A stretch of 64,000 nucleotides of DNA from Rhyzopertha dominica (Eukaryota > Arthropoda > Insecta > Coleoptera > Bostrichidae). Below the pieces are notes generated by a model. It made no database searches. It saw only the letters and a program-made list of their open reading frames with translations, and was not told the DNA's origin. The stretch covers positions 19,654,001-19,718,000 of the forward strand of contig QCXZ01000001.1 in the NCBI GenBank assembly GCA_025024175.1, in the 5' to 3' direction. Of this stretch, positions 44,863 to 57,800 are shown piece after piece; position 1 is the stretch's first letter, and every line of letters begins with the position of its first letter. The translations under genes were made by a program, and so were the position numbers.

Positions 44863-47800
44863 AAAACAGGATCGTTTTTCCATGTAAAATATCTGTATGT
44901 GTCAAAATCAACAACGTGCGTGGTAAAATGCGAATTTTCAGCTACTGAAGTTTTATCTAATTTGTTGCAGTCTGGTAGCACGTCTGTTTTTCAAATTTCT
45001 TGTTGCAGTCGTTTCGTCTAAAATTTATTGAGCTGTAAGAAATAACGTCTTTATAAGATTATTGTTTTGAGTAGGAGAGTGGTGAGATGACTGTGTGTGT
45101 CGGTTATCTGTAAACTTCGTGTCCTAACTGACCAGTACTTTCTTTGTAAATTTGGATATTCAAGAAAGCTAATGGACCATTGCATTCTAACTTCGTATAG
45201 GAAGATTCTACGGAGAGCAGTGGCGTGCTAATCCTCGCTCAGTCCTCATGAATAATCGTAGTTTTTAATTTTTACGTGCAAACAAAAAATCGTTTTTGCT
45301 TTGAATAACAGAAACTATTACATCTTACGACAGTTATGAAATATATAAAGTTTATGTTTAAAAAAGATATTCATTTGAAAACAAACATAATTTGTGCATA
45401 TTTACAATGTAGTTGTGCAAAAAAAACATGATTATACTTCAAACTAAATTTGCTTTAATTAGAGAACGCATAGATGACATACCTGGTTTCTTAGATGAAG
45501 GTTATGTCTTCGTTCACACATCTGTGCATTTCGATTTTTTATTTCTTTTTTTGTGCGTTTTCTTAAGAATTCATCCATCACGTTCAAAGATTAAAACGAG
45601 TAGCCTTAAATAAAATGTGCTCGCATAATTTACCCCGTCCGACCATGCTCTTAAGCATAAATTTTCGCGTGTCGTGTGTGAACATTTCAAGTGTGGCACT
45701 ACGACCCGAACAATTACTGTCCCATTAAAACTACGGCAGTTAGCAGAGTTGTCAGTTGTTAAAACGACGGTTTTCTTCGAGCACCCCGCAATATGCCTCT
45801 TGGAATTTCAAATTTCTTGATTATGCAGATAGCCGACGTTAAAACATGCATATTATCTCGCGTTAATAGTTTCAACTCACTGAAGTCTCTCGTTTTGAAG
45901 GGGAGCTTTTGAAATTGAATTGTGGTATCCTTGATATCGCAGGAAAAATTATTATTTCAAGAAGTGACATGTTCAATAATTCGTTTGAATGCATCCTGTA
46001 AACAAAAAAATGGTATTTCTTGATGCGTATAGTACGAATACACTAATACTAATACTAATGTACGGCATTTATTCCATTTTTCAAATTGCAATGTCAGTTA
46101 GTTGGTAGCCTATTATTTTTTATTAACGCTTCGGAGTCACATTTAAAACAAACGAGGCAAGCACAGGTGATCTAGACTCAAACCTATCCAGACTGTAAAC
46201 CATGTGCTAATCTGTCCACTCGGTGATATCAGTTGTCCGCGTCAGTTATTCCAATTGTATTGTGTTTGATTGCCTTTAACTTATTATCCCTCCGTTACTT
46301 CATTGTTATTTTCTCAGAAAATTTAATTCATAAAGATAAAAAGGGTTCGCCCCTTTTTTTATTCAGGGCAACTTGACTTTTATTAAACATGTTAGAGAAC
46401 GTCATCGAAAACAGTCCTGGAATATTTCACAGGATGGAAGTAACTTTCCGACATGATGGCGCACACAACCTTAACAAAAGATTTACTCAGGAAGATAGAC
46501 TGGACTTCCCGGTCCCATCGCAAGTCCTGCTCGTTCCCCGGATCTGCCTTTCTGTTGGAATATCTAAAATCAAAAATATTTGTTACTCATCTAGACAGTC
46601 TTTAAGAACTTTGGAAGGGGCTGCTTCTATCAATCGACATATATGTTTGGCAGGTGTATTTGTGAAAAAAAATGATTCAGAATTGACATTTTCAGCAATA
46701 CTTATAGGAATACACGCAAAACCTGTTAATCCACAGAGTTATCAGAAATCGGCATCAAAGCGCAGCAATGATAATAATTGACACGGGCAACTGATTTCAT
46801 CGAGTTGACGCATTAGTGCATACGTTACTTTATCGACTGACTGAGTCCGAAATAAGTTTAAGAACTGCGCGAATCGCGCGCTTTCATCAAGGTCAGATCT
46901 GCCTGCCATTTGTTTTAAATGATACTCCGTAGTTCGTTTGAGTTGAAACCTCCATTTCAACTTTCTCAACGCCAGCGTTTACAGCATAAAAGCGATTTTC
47001 AGATGAAGTGCATTATCTCGTCATCTTTAGTATTTTGGACTTTGGACACGGTGATTTAATAAGAAAACTATACCAACAAGGTTCAAGACATAATTTTACT
47101 AATAGAAGCTCCAAAATAAGTCCTCTTTTTATAAATTTTCGATGTGATGACACCTAGGAACAAAATTTGGAAGTCGTCTTCAAACTGAGTTCTAGAATGC
47201 CCAATAAATTATTTTTATATTAAGATAGTAATAAATTATCTAGGTTTGCATTTAACAACAAAATAATTCGCGCATGCGCTATTGGGTATCTCAGTACGAT
47301 GAAAATGGAACTTTGACCAGTGCACTGTACAAATCAATGAAATATGAGATCTTAGCACCACGATTTAACATTATTCAGATAATCCAGCAAGATGCTGTTA
47401 TACTTTGCAAACCCGGACAAGAAAACAAAATAATGAAATGGTCTATTATATCGGATTATACACTTTAATGACTTAAATAGAATAAATAATGTATTACAAA
47501 TGTACTCGAATTTTAGGCTTGCTACTATACAACTGCAGTAACTAAGGGTACTTCGACTATTTGACAATCCTACTTTATAACAGATTCTACAGGGATTATA
47601 TAAATGATTCTAGCAACGCGGGCGGCGTTGATTTCTGAATCCTTTGTGCCGCCTTTTTATAACTGCTGCCAAGCTGCAATATGCACGACGCCGACGATCA
47701 TGGAGTATCAATGAACACGATAGTACTGAAGTTAGTCACGAAATTGATTTTTTTTCCAACAATCTACGGTTCTATTTTTCTTTCAAAGGTAAGAAATAAT

Positions 47801-48189
47801 AATTATTAGTATAGTATACTTGTGGTAACCTCTACAGTCTTCACACTTGCACTGTGGAAGCTTTGTGCAGTGCAGCTAACGTTACTACTACTTAGTGTGC
47901 GAATTTTACCATTGCGGCAGGCTAAAAACATCTTTCCATCTATTGTAGTACACTTATTTAACAGGCTTATTGTAGCCACAACCTCACAAATACCACTCAT
48001 AACCTAACAGTTATACGAAACCGTATCACCCCACAGCTCCTAAATTTGAGCAAGCTACAACCTTAAAATTGATTATTGCACAAAACACTACAGAATATGG
48101 TGAAAATACAAACCCACGCTTTTTTCATACTAATGTATATCAAATAATCCAACAGACAGACGCAATGACAAATATACGTTAAAACAGTT
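44863..48189. other. No gene recognised
   Basis: The longest ORF (46389-46781, plus, 130 codons) has a plausible composition but no motif that I recognise and no splice context I can support. ORFs at 45413-45613, 46742-46969, 47274-47468 and near 47806-48007 are short or overlap on opposite strands. Confidence 0.35.
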
Positions 48190-48790
48190 GTTGTGTTCAC
48201 CTTCCTGAAAGGCGGCAAACCGATTTAATCGATAATTTCCATAAGCGCCCTGGATGCATCAATCATGTATAGAAACCCTGTCTATGCTACAGTTTTTTTT
48301 CAAGCATTCACTAATGCGCTGTAAGGCATTGTTGATTTCATTGATAGCAGTGACACTACAATTCTAAGATTCTAGGTTTATTGTATCTATCAAGAACACT
48401 TGCACCAAGACGGTAGTATTTTAGTTTGGTGAGCAACGAATCACGCTTAACAACCGCATGACCTACTATGACCCAAAACCTCAAATTAACAATACCGCTC
48501 TTGGATGGTTTTGAGCGTATCGTTGCTTTTCTTTTTCAGTGCAGCATTCGTTTTATGTTACTTCTATAGCCACATTGACGTGCCTGTTAAGACATCTCCA
48601 CTTATCTACAGATTTAAGACGAAACATCTACTTTAGTAGTTTTGAAACTAAAGAAGAAAGCTGACAGGTCTCACATCGGCGATACTGTCCTACTTAGACG
48701 TTTTAGGATGAGATATAACTTTTGCACTTCCACTGATTGGGAACGGTTTCTGTGGATAATGAGCCGTAGATAATGTTTTTTAATTATTCT
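48190..48790 (-). pseudogene. Non-LTR reverse transcriptase remnant
   Basis: On the minus strand, 48775-48620 reads VPNQWK, then AKVISHPKTSK and SIADVRPVSFLL across frameshifts, corresponding to the W-K-x-A-x-V-x-P-I-P-K ... R-P-I-S-L-L segment at the start of the RT core. 48460-48400 gives RDSLLTKLKYYRLGASVLD, the L-L-x-K-L-x-x-Y-G-x-x-G segment after block 3. 48340-48300 gives NEINNALQRIS, like the thumb helix L-N-x-D-L-x-x-I-x-x-W. The YADD palm segment is missing between them, so there is an internal deletion as well as stops. Confidence 0.75.
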
Positions 48791-51544
48791 AAACAGTAGT
48801 GGAAGACGCAGACAGTGTACCACCCAGAGGGAATGTGTATAGAATCTCAGTTCGTCAGCATTGGATAGTTCTAGCCAGCGTTGACATTGTTCTTCTAGAA
48901 TATATGTTTATCCTCAACTCTTTCTAGACACTGACCAGTGGCGTTCTATGTTCCTACATACTTTTTATAAGCTCTCGCTTTCAGTTTAATTATGCCTTGA
49001 ATAATTATTGTTAAGCGTGGATATTTAAGAGGGCAAATAGTTCTACTGTTAAATGATTTGTAAAGATCAAATATTGCGTTAATAGCACTGTTTAGAAAGT
49101 TTGTTTTCGTTTCTAACGGATGGACAACCATTGTTCAGGTATAATTATTCCAATTCAAATCTCAATGTTCTATTGCAAACAGTTTTCCTTAAAGTAAGTG
49201 TAATTAAATAGTTATTACTCTGTTATAACTGATTCCCAAAGGTATAGTGCAAACAGCTGCTGTACTTTATACATGGTGTGCTGCAAAATCATTCATTAAG
49301 AATCTTATCTGCATACTTTTTTTACAAAAAAAACAAAGATGAACAGTTAGTCTCTTTACACGCTCTTGTAGCAATTTTAATGTTGCGGTTGTGCCTGCCT
49401 CGGTATAATGGCGGTTTTTATTTTACGTTGTTGCAAAACAATAAAGAAAAAGTGCGAGTCGATAATGACCGTAAAGTTTTTAATGGTCTTTTTATGATGA
49501 TATGCCTCTAAACGCATTTCACATTCAACAGAGTTGTTTGGTCGGAGCCCGGAGCATCATCCTTTCGAATTAGCAGCAGTCCCCGGCACGTTGTAAAACG
49601 ATCTGGATTTCCCGTTTTACGATACTTATAAAAGTCTTCCGGAATCTAATCTTCAATTTAAATTTTCACCGTCTACCCCTTTTACGTGTGTTCAACTGTG
49701 AACACTATTGTTAAGGCTTCCACTGCAATTAAATTAAAGTGTTCGTACTATTCCCTTGGCATTTCCCTGTGACAAATGGAGGATGTACTCCGTCTGGTGC
49801 GGTTTTTCCAACTCTAGAATGTCTGTCGTGGATGCTTTTTTATTGAACGGACATACAATAGACCTAAAAAGGAGAGCACACATACGACGTTTTCACAAAT
49901 GCATATGTAATTGCTAATATGTAGATTATATTTTATTAAACGGAAATCATTTCAATATTTCACCTCAAAACATTACATTAGTAGGTATTAAAACCAGAAA
50001 TACATGCCAAAGTAACTTCGCTAACAAAAAAAAATCTGATAAATTAAGTTATTGAAAATAGTAAAAAAAATCAAAATCTTTTTATTTGTGGTAGCACATT
50101 GATATTATTATGTATTTGTTGCTAATGAATCAGATACATTTAAACAGTCAACGTACAATGCAGGAACGAAACGCAAAAATTTCAGTTTTGTTAGTGTCGG
50201 AGTATCAGGATTGGTGGATTTTTAGTACTTATTGACCCTTAACGCTGACGGGTAGTTTGTTTGAGCATTTTGTTTTAGATTATTGCAGATTTTATTAAAA
50301 TAAATTTTGATAAAAATCTTATTCTTGCTCTAAGTGTTCGGCATTAAAATCGTTAAAATTTGTCAACTCAACAGTAGCAAGTATTGATGTGCATACATAG
50401 TAACATACGTCGCCGCCAGGAACATTTTTGAACTTCCTGAGAAAACCATAGCAGATAGGACCGCATTCCTGTAGGCGAGGTGTGGCATTCAAAATGACGC
50501 GACTTTTACACACCATATGGGTTCAAACTCCGTTTCTTTGGTACAACTGCATTTAGCAAAGCTTGGTACTTTTCCTTTGAAAATGTTGTTTTTGTTTTGT
50601 TGAGACAAATGTCACCAAATATAAGGATACATTGTTTTGTTGGATTCAATATTGAGTTCCCCTCTCGCATTATGGACCGGAGTAAGGTGGAAAAGTTCTC
50701 AGCCTGTCATGCGTGTTTTTCATTGAAATTGATATACTTGAATATAGTGTGGTTATAAAATTCTTCGTGTTGTATTCATCCTAAGTTGACAAACGTTTAC
50801 TGTGAAGCGTTAAAAAGTGGGTAGCTGAATTTAATCGAGTCGCACGTACCTCGAAGATGACCCACATGAAACGACGGTCAAAAATAGCCACCACGCCGTA
50901 AAACCACCGAAAAAGAACATGATATCGTGTTGGACGATAGGCGGGTGAAAGTGAATGATACAACTGGGGCTGAGGAGATATTGAAAGAATTAGAGATGCG
51001 AAAGCTCTGCGCAAGATGTGTGCCGCATTTGCTGAAGGGTGTGTTTGACTTTATCACATGCTTATATAGAAACTGAGAGTCTGTACTTTGGTGACGGATA
51101 TGAAACAAAAAAAAAATAAATTAGTTAGCAATTTTCTTACTACTGCCTTAGTATAATGATATTTGAAAGTTTTTGTGGAACGTATGATTTAGACATGCAA
51201 CACTGTGTTTTTTATTAAAAACTAGCGACTATTAATTATCGTTTTCATTATAAAATATTATTGTATTATTTTGATATATTTGTGAATTATAGATTAATAA
51301 AAATATAGGGAGTTTTAGGGATAGCTTCTCTATAATCTGGCATCTGTTATCACTATCTAACACCAACGTAGCGCCTGCTGAGTAAATTAGTTTGTACAAT
51401 TCGATGCATATTAGACGAAAAAAGACGATCACAATAAGACGCTATTACTGTTATCTGTTACTAATACGTGCACCGTTGATTGTGCAGAACGTCAGTGTAT
51501 TAGGCAAGCAAGCAAGCACAGCATAACCTCAGTGCCGATTGCCA
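48791..51544. other. No gene recognised
   Basis: Short ORFs only. 49540-49700 has balanced composition. No motif, tandem repeat or inverted repeat was identified. Confidence 0.4.
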
Positions 51545-51617
51545 GCCTCGGAGCTTCAGTTGGTAGCGTATCTCCCTCTGGTTGCTGAGGTTGAGGGTTC
51601 GAGTCCCGCAGAGCATG
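51545..51617 (+). tRNA. tRNA-like Pol III head, probably a SINE or tRNA pseudogene
   Basis: GCTTCAGTTGGTAGCG resembles a tRNA D-arm with A box, and GGTTCGAGTCC (51597-51607) is a near-perfect B box in a T-arm (GGG-TTCGAGT-CCC). CCTC/GAGG can form a short anticodon-like stem between them. The overall spacing is tRNA-like, but the acceptor 7-mer GCCTCGG has no complement at the 3' side and the D stem is mismatched, so it is not a working tRNA. A tRNA-derived SINE head is likely; its body and tail would follow to the right, where no poly-A end was found. Confidence 0.6.
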
Positions 51618-52564
51618 GGAGTTGTGTTTGTCGACATAATTCATAAATACAAATTATCATATGAGTACAATACGCAATGAGTTGGCTTGTTATGGTTTAA
51701 ATTTTTGGGTGTAAATAAAAACCTATTAATGATATAAATGTTTATTTCATCAGTTTGTGAGCATATGCCATCTGTATGTCTGGGTATGAATGTTAATCTT
51801 CTGAAGAAGAGATTTCTTTGTTTTCTGCAAATTGGACGGCGCATTTTTGTGGATCTAAATGAAGAACGTTTTATCGAAAGATAGGAGATTGTTTTTCTGG
51901 AAGGTGAATAGCGCTGACGAGGTGTTGTGTGAATTTTTCTGGGAAATACCTTCACAACGTAAGAGGGCATAAAACTACCCTCAGCGGTATTTTCGGATAG
52001 TCGATAGGGTGTGCTGGTGCAATATTTTCTGCTGTTTTACCTAGAACTGGCACCTATTCCAGACCACGTGCTGAAACGAAGATTGTTCAGTTTTATTTTC
52101 AACCCTTGCTGAAAGCTACAAGGGTTCTGTCACTCGGCGTACTATACTCACGGGGGTAATTTGTCGATGTATCTATTCTTGAGGGCTAGGTCATTGATTC
52201 TGAACGTGGACAGAAGGAGTGCTAGAGCTTCTGTCCGACAGGGTAGCTCCAAGCAGCAGTTCCAGGAAGGTATTACGTAACGACTGATCGTAGTATCCAC
52301 GACATATCTTCTACCAGGTCAGATTTATCCATACTTCTTCTTTTGTTTTAGTTTAGTTTCGGTTGTGAATGCTGGTTTCAGCTTAACAGTAGCACTATAC
52401 GCATTCATTTCAAACAACTCCTTTTTTACTGATAAGTAAAGTCGTAAAAATATCCCCGAAAATTCTGAAAATTGTTTAGCATACGTGAGATCAAAAACAG
52501 TAAATTCGTCTGTCACGTCTGTGAATTCTTTGCTTTTACAATGAATAATTAAATCCTCGTCCCC
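51618..52564. other. No gene recognised
   Basis: May include the body of the tRNA-like SINE. A 109-codon minus-strand ORF (51970-51641) is rich in basic residues and serine with no motif recognised. Confidence 0.35.
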
Positions 52565-52601
52565 TATGATTTTACGTTTTAGCGTCCCCCGTAAAATCGT
52601 A
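52565..52601. repeat. Short hairpin
   Basis: TATGATTTTACG (52565-52576) pairs with CGTAAAATCGTA (52590-52601) over 12 bp with one G-T position and a 13-base loop. It begins a locally GC-rich stretch (52565-52770). Function unknown. Confidence 0.5.
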
Positions 52602-53819
52602 GCCGTTATCCGTCGCCGCCGTACCCGATCGTTCCCTTACTCCGGTTTACGACTGCAACTGATGGCTACCTGTGCAGATCATGAGTGTGTAATGAAACAC
52701 CGGCTGAAAATTACGGGTTGTACAAAGTGCCGGGTGCGTGTTGGAATTTCGATGCTTCCTTCGCCTTAGCACAGTTTAATCTCCGTTTACAGAACACTTG
52801 TTTTGGAATATTTAAAAAAAGGTACGCAACATTGATCAATTATTCAAAATTGTTATTGTGTGAGGCACAAATCAAAATGAAATTCAGTTTTAAATGCCAT
52901 ACCCTGGAATTGCACAAATTAACATATGGTTAAAAACATCTTGTGTTTTAATTTTAGAATATAGGTTTCAGTCTGAACGTAGTAATTCATAATGCATAAC
53001 GAAATAATGGGGACTCACAGTTTTAAGTAGATAACAAATACGCAGTAATGTTAATTTCTGGTTTCATTTTGTATCAAAACTTTATTTTCTTTATACCGTA
53101 TTTTCCCAAAATGGAAACGTTTTCAGATAAACTTTATTAAAACAAATCATTTATGAGCGTTAAGAGCAGTTACTATAGAATATAAAACGTTAGGTGTACA
53201 CCTGTTTAATCTGAAAAAGTTGATATAAAATTTGATTTAATGACATTAGTAGTTTGAAATGTGATGCGCTAAAAAATTAGCTTTTAGTTCTTAATTCCTG
53301 CATTCCTCTGTTCTAATATAGAGGGTGAGTAAGTTACCACATTTTTCGAAATAATACGTTTACTCTCATGCTATCGCAGTTTGCCATAGAAGTTTTATGC
53401 AGGCAGTGCGAACAATTACCTCGTTGGATTCAATCGGAGTCGTCGGAGATATAAATAAATTCGTTTCCGAGACTTTTCTGCATTAATAAGGAAATTTAGG
53501 TTTTGCTTTGGGAGTTTTGATTGCTCTTTTGGTGACTTTTATTTATCTTATTTAACATGGACACGTCTTAAGCCACTCTTCAGGGTTATTTTTATCAAAA
53601 TCGCTTATGTCATCTAGCGACCGAATTATATCGTAGGTTGCTAGGGTCTGCAAGTACAGAGACCTACATTGCCGATTGCCTGCTCTTTTTGTGCATATGT
53701 GATCCACACTGGTGGCTTTACGAGCTATGACGTAGGTTGTTAAGTCGGTAAGTACATAGATTTACACCCAGTGAGCATTAAACTAATTGGAGAAGCTCAG
53801 CGAAAAAAAAGGTTGCGTG
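52602..53819. other. No gene recognised
   Basis: 52600-52770 is GC-rich with two overlapping ORFs (52566-52769 and 52685-52933) and no motif. The rest is AT-rich. Confidence 0.35.
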
Positions 53820-54545
53820 AAATAGAATTACTTTGAATGATTAATCTTTGTCGTATTCAGGAAGCAGTGCGATATTATTCTGAACGACAAATTGAGGACA
53901 TTGCAGACTCCTACTGTGGCGTCATCTTAGATTTTGAGAAATACGTATCATTTGTAATGAGAAGTAATTCTTCAGCGATCCTACCCTCATTTTATGCGAA
54001 CCTTTTAACTTAACACTTTCAAGAAGGTAAAATCGGCGGGGGGTAAAAGGGGGGTAAAGTATAGTGCGCGCCAGGAAAGGAGTCGCAGCTTAGGAATGTA
54101 ACATCGTCCACAATTTGAACGGAGCAAACCGCTTGGGTGGGCCATTTAATAAATTTATTTTCTGCGCCAGCCTGAAATTGCGACTATGAATAATGAGAGG
54201 CACGCCAACAATTTCAATGTCTCGCTACAATTTTCTTCCCCACCACGTCTGCCTTCTTTCCTGGCGCGCACAATGTTAATATACTACTGGCACTGCTCAA
54301 ATTTCACGAAAATTAAATTATACATTTATGTTTCCTATATTGCTAAGAAAACAGTATTGACGTAGACACATCTCACACCACACTTTGGGGATAGTTTTGT
54401 GAAAATCAGTAATGCAGCGGTGGCTTGACAAACTGCTACGTTTTTACGGTCGGTAAATATATCCGATTGCCCAATGCGCGTTTGAGCCATTGGATAGGCC
54501 CAGTTAAATAAAATTACTTTGAATGATTATACTTTGTCATATTCA
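53820..54545 (+). repeat. Two 40-bp direct repeats bracketing a MITE
   Basis: AAATA(G/A)AATTACTTTGAATG followed by ATTAATCTTTGTCGTATTCA or ATTATACTTTGTCATATTCA occurs at 53820-53859 and 54506-54545. The 690-bp interval holds the small inverted-repeat element at 54064-54271. The copies differ at about four positions. Confidence 0.75.
54064..54271. mobile_element. 208-bp MITE with GTGCGCGCCAGGAAAG ends
   Basis: The left end GTGCGCGCCAGGAAAGGAG and the reverse-complemented right end GTGCGCGCCAGGAAAGAAG match at 18 of 19 positions. The interior is noncoding. The right flank starts AA and the left flank ends ATA; no clear target duplication. Confidence 0.78.
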
Positions 54546-56559
54546 TTTTAGCTCAATGTGAACTACCATCTTTACTGTGTCTTACGTATGTTTCAACCGT
54601 ACGGCCACAAGAGATTTTTTTGTTTAGTTGCCAAGACATTACTCTTGAGGTGACTATAATAATTAAGGAGCAAAGTGGTCAACTTTACAATCTCCGAAAA
54701 CGCGGTTATTGCAGTATTAAATATAAGTCTACAGTACGAAATAACAGGCTTGAAAAAAGTGTCGAAAATAGCAAAAAAAGAAAGGTTGAGAACATTTACC
54801 TTTTAAGCAGGATTGTGAATTAGAATCACTGAAATCAATGACGCTTATCGACATATTACCGTTTGTTGCAAAGTTCCGTATATACATTTTAGTACTGAAA
54901 TAAGATTAGTACATACATTTAATACAAACAGAACTGGCATAAAAATTAAACAACCAAATACGAGTATTTGCTTTAATTTGCTATGAAAGCAAGTTCTGAA
55001 AATCAAAACTGCGGTCCATGTTAAAAGGTTTCCTTAGTTACAGCGAATTCCATAATACCAGCTTACTTTAATAACAATATCAACCTTATAATTCTGCCGA
55101 ACGAAGTAACTGGAAATATTTTATACAAATAACATGCGTCTTTCCACGAACGGGCGTATCATATCTGTTTGTGTTGGAATATAATTTTGTTTTACTAATA
55201 AGGTTGTTTCGTATATTTGTTATTCAAGCGAGTAGTATATGGGAGACGGGAGTGTTTTCTGCGTGTATCTCTTGTTGTTTTAGGACACAAAGCTTAATAA
55301 ACTGCTTAATTAGGCACAAATTAAAACGGCGAAAGCGGGGCGGCGAATACACGCGCGGCGCATCCACCAATTTTGTAATGCAGCACAACTAGTTTTGGTT
55401 GCTACAACAAATAACACGGTTAGTAGGGCCGTTACTATTTTTAAAAATATCTTCGAAAATCTATAGCTCATCTACATTTGACAACTGTCAACATTAACCT
55501 GTTGCATTTATCGTAATGTTACTTTCAGGCGTACCTTATATATAACTTGTAGATTTAGCTACACTGCATCTACATCAACCTAAAAGGGAATATAATTCAA
55601 TGAAGAATATTCTTTAAACACAACAACATTGGATGTGATTCGGGACCTGATATGTTCCTGTGAAAGTACAAACGGGCAGGTAGGACTAGTTTAAATTGTA
55701 AGTACCTAAAAGGGTCATAAAACCGTTTTTAAGTTAATTTCAATTTTACGAAACGCAGAAGTTAAAAATTACATCAAAGTTTTAACGAATGGGATACAAA
55801 TACAATCTGACTAGTAGCATCAATAATAAAGTACAAAAAGGTCTATTAAGCGTCTAATAACTACAGCATGAATAATCTATAGATAGTTAAACTAGATAGC
55901 TATTATTTACGCTAAAACTGTTTGAAGTTGGAAGACACACCAAATTTTCAAACGATTTTGTATTCAATATCCAAAAAACCTCCGCATAACAAATTTTGTG
56001 GAAATGATCTCAAAATACTAAAGGAAATGCTATTGATATTAGAAACTTTGGAACCTATATTTTCCCTAATATTAACTTTTATACTGAAATACAGCAGCAT
56101 GACGAAATACGGCGAGCAGTGGGGATAAGATACGTAATTTTATGCGTTACATCCCTCCAACAGCTGCATGTCAGTGGCTAGTAGAAAGTTTTAAAATTAA
56201 TGCTAAATATTAAGAAGCATGAATTACAAAGAACTAAAGTAATTATTATAAATTTATTAACATGGCAATATTTGCCCTTTATTACTTGATTTGAAATAAA
56301 TCACTACCCTGGTAAATACTAATGCAAGTATCTACTGTAAAAAAAAAATAAAGTAAAATGTTGGCCACTGCCGTCTGAACCGGTATCGCTAGTGCTAATT
56401 TTTGCAAAGCTTATTATGAGAGATTCTACTTTACTTAATTTGTCGGAAAATAGTTCATGATGTAGCTATTTTTCTTTTATTTTCTTAACGCGACCGCAGC
56501 ATTTATTTCAGTCCTCAGCTGTAATCTTGCTAAATTCACTTTTGCCTGATTTCCAAGTC
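54546..56559. other. No gene recognised
   Basis: AT-rich DNA with short ORFs (54620-54823, 55171-55392, 55922-56128, all plus), none with a motif. Confidence 0.4.
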
Positions 56560-57800
56560 CCTAATATTTTACACAATTGGGTATTTGCCATGTATTTATA
56601 TTTTATTAAATTGCACATTAATAGGTAGCATCTAATCCATAAAACACCTGTGACAGCTTATAAATTCGAAGAAATGGATCGTAAGGTGTATTATTAATAT
56701 TAAAAATGTGCATATTTAAAGGGACCGCCAAAACGCGAACATATTGGCCGTGACGTCAGGTGTCTTGTAAATGGCCTCTTGTTTACATCTGGGGTCAGCG
56801 CGACACGCGTCAGCCTCAGCTCGTCAATATATCAGTTTGTTGATTGCGTTCATTTTGTGACAAGCGAATTAAAATACGCCAAGAAAAAGTGATATACTTA
56901 TGAGTTAGGACTTCTGAAGGCATGTTCATTGTTATGGAATTTGTGTACAGTAACGAGCGGTTCAACGCGGCGGAGATGAGGAACGTAAAAGCAACAGCAT
57001 AAGTAAACTTTTATCAAATTAACGTAGCATTGATAACTTGATCACAGTGGGTTGTTGGAAACATACTATTTGTAAACATAAAAATGTAAGAATCAAAAAA
57101 GTACCCTAAACTTGACATTTATTTTAGATGTCAGAATAAATATAAATTACCGTTTATTTTCTGGGCTCTTGCGGCTCGTTTCTGGTCTGACTAACAGTCG
57201 AATATATGGGAAAACAACGTCGTTCTTTATTATAACATTTTCCTCTATCAACTTAAAACGCATATAATTTTTCGTATCCCGTTCAAGCTATGACAAAATG
57301 GAAACTGAATGGTAAACACTTATAACCCCAAAAAGAATAATAAAACTTACAGTAAGAATTAAGATAATATTCTCAACAGAAAACAAACTGCGATTTCGGC
57401 ATATCACGTCTATGGACCTTAAACAACTTTTTCATACGTTGATAATCTCGAGGAACGGTTACCAAAATTTTGTTAGCTGTACTGACTGAAGTACTTTTAT
57501 AACTATGTACAAAATAACACTTATTTAGTTTTCCATGCATAATACATGCTTGTAAAACTACACAAATCTCTTTTTGGTGCGACCTCTTACACCGTCCTTT
57601 CAATAAGCACCATTAAACAGCACGCCCCTCGGCAATGTTTACATGACACTTGACGTCACGAGTTGAATAACCTTGGATAGAAGCGTTTTGGCGGTGACTC
57701 CTAAGATTCAAATTTGAGACCTGAAATTCTCTACCTACAAATATTTTTTTGTTTTCTTAACAAGGCGTACGATATATATGCACTTCAAGATTCATTTTAC
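56560..57800 (-). mobile_element. THAP-bearing repeat element, copy B
   Basis: Inverted relative to copy A (20257-21466) with roughly 90 percent identity by eye. It carries the same subterminal inverted repeats (ACCGCCAAAACGC near 56727 and GCGTTTTGGCGGT near 57680). Compared with copy A it has about 38 extra bases on its left side (near 57745-57785) and about 66 extra bases after the second THAP exon (around 57105-57170); the latter is flanked by AAG in both and looks like a microhomology deletion in copy A. Ambiguous bases lie at 57808, 57841 and 57863 just outside. Confidence 0.75.
57150..57540 (-). pseudogene. THAP-domain gene remnant with intron (copy B)
   Basis: From ATG 57540 the minus strand reads MHGKLNKCYFVHSYKSTSVS, NKILVTVPRDYQRMKKLF, KVHRRDMPKSQFVFC, then a stop where copy A has CEDH. 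This copy keeps the M-K-K-L-F-K-V-H-R-R-D-M-P part lost in copy A. The same intron-like gap with GTAAGT and a TAG acceptor follows, then from 57287 LERDTKNYMRFKLIEENVII and KNDVV. Zinc ligands are damaged (CY for CC, EYY for EDH). The two copies together show the ancestral gene structure, but neither can fold a THAP finger. Confidence 0.78.

Noticed and set aside
46389..46781. 130-codon plus-strand ORF
   Set aside because: Composition is plausible but I recognise no family and see no exon context; left as unassigned.
51545..51617. Functional tRNA gene
   Set aside because: A and B boxes are good but the acceptor stem does not pair and the D stem is mismatched; a SINE head or pseudogene is more likely.
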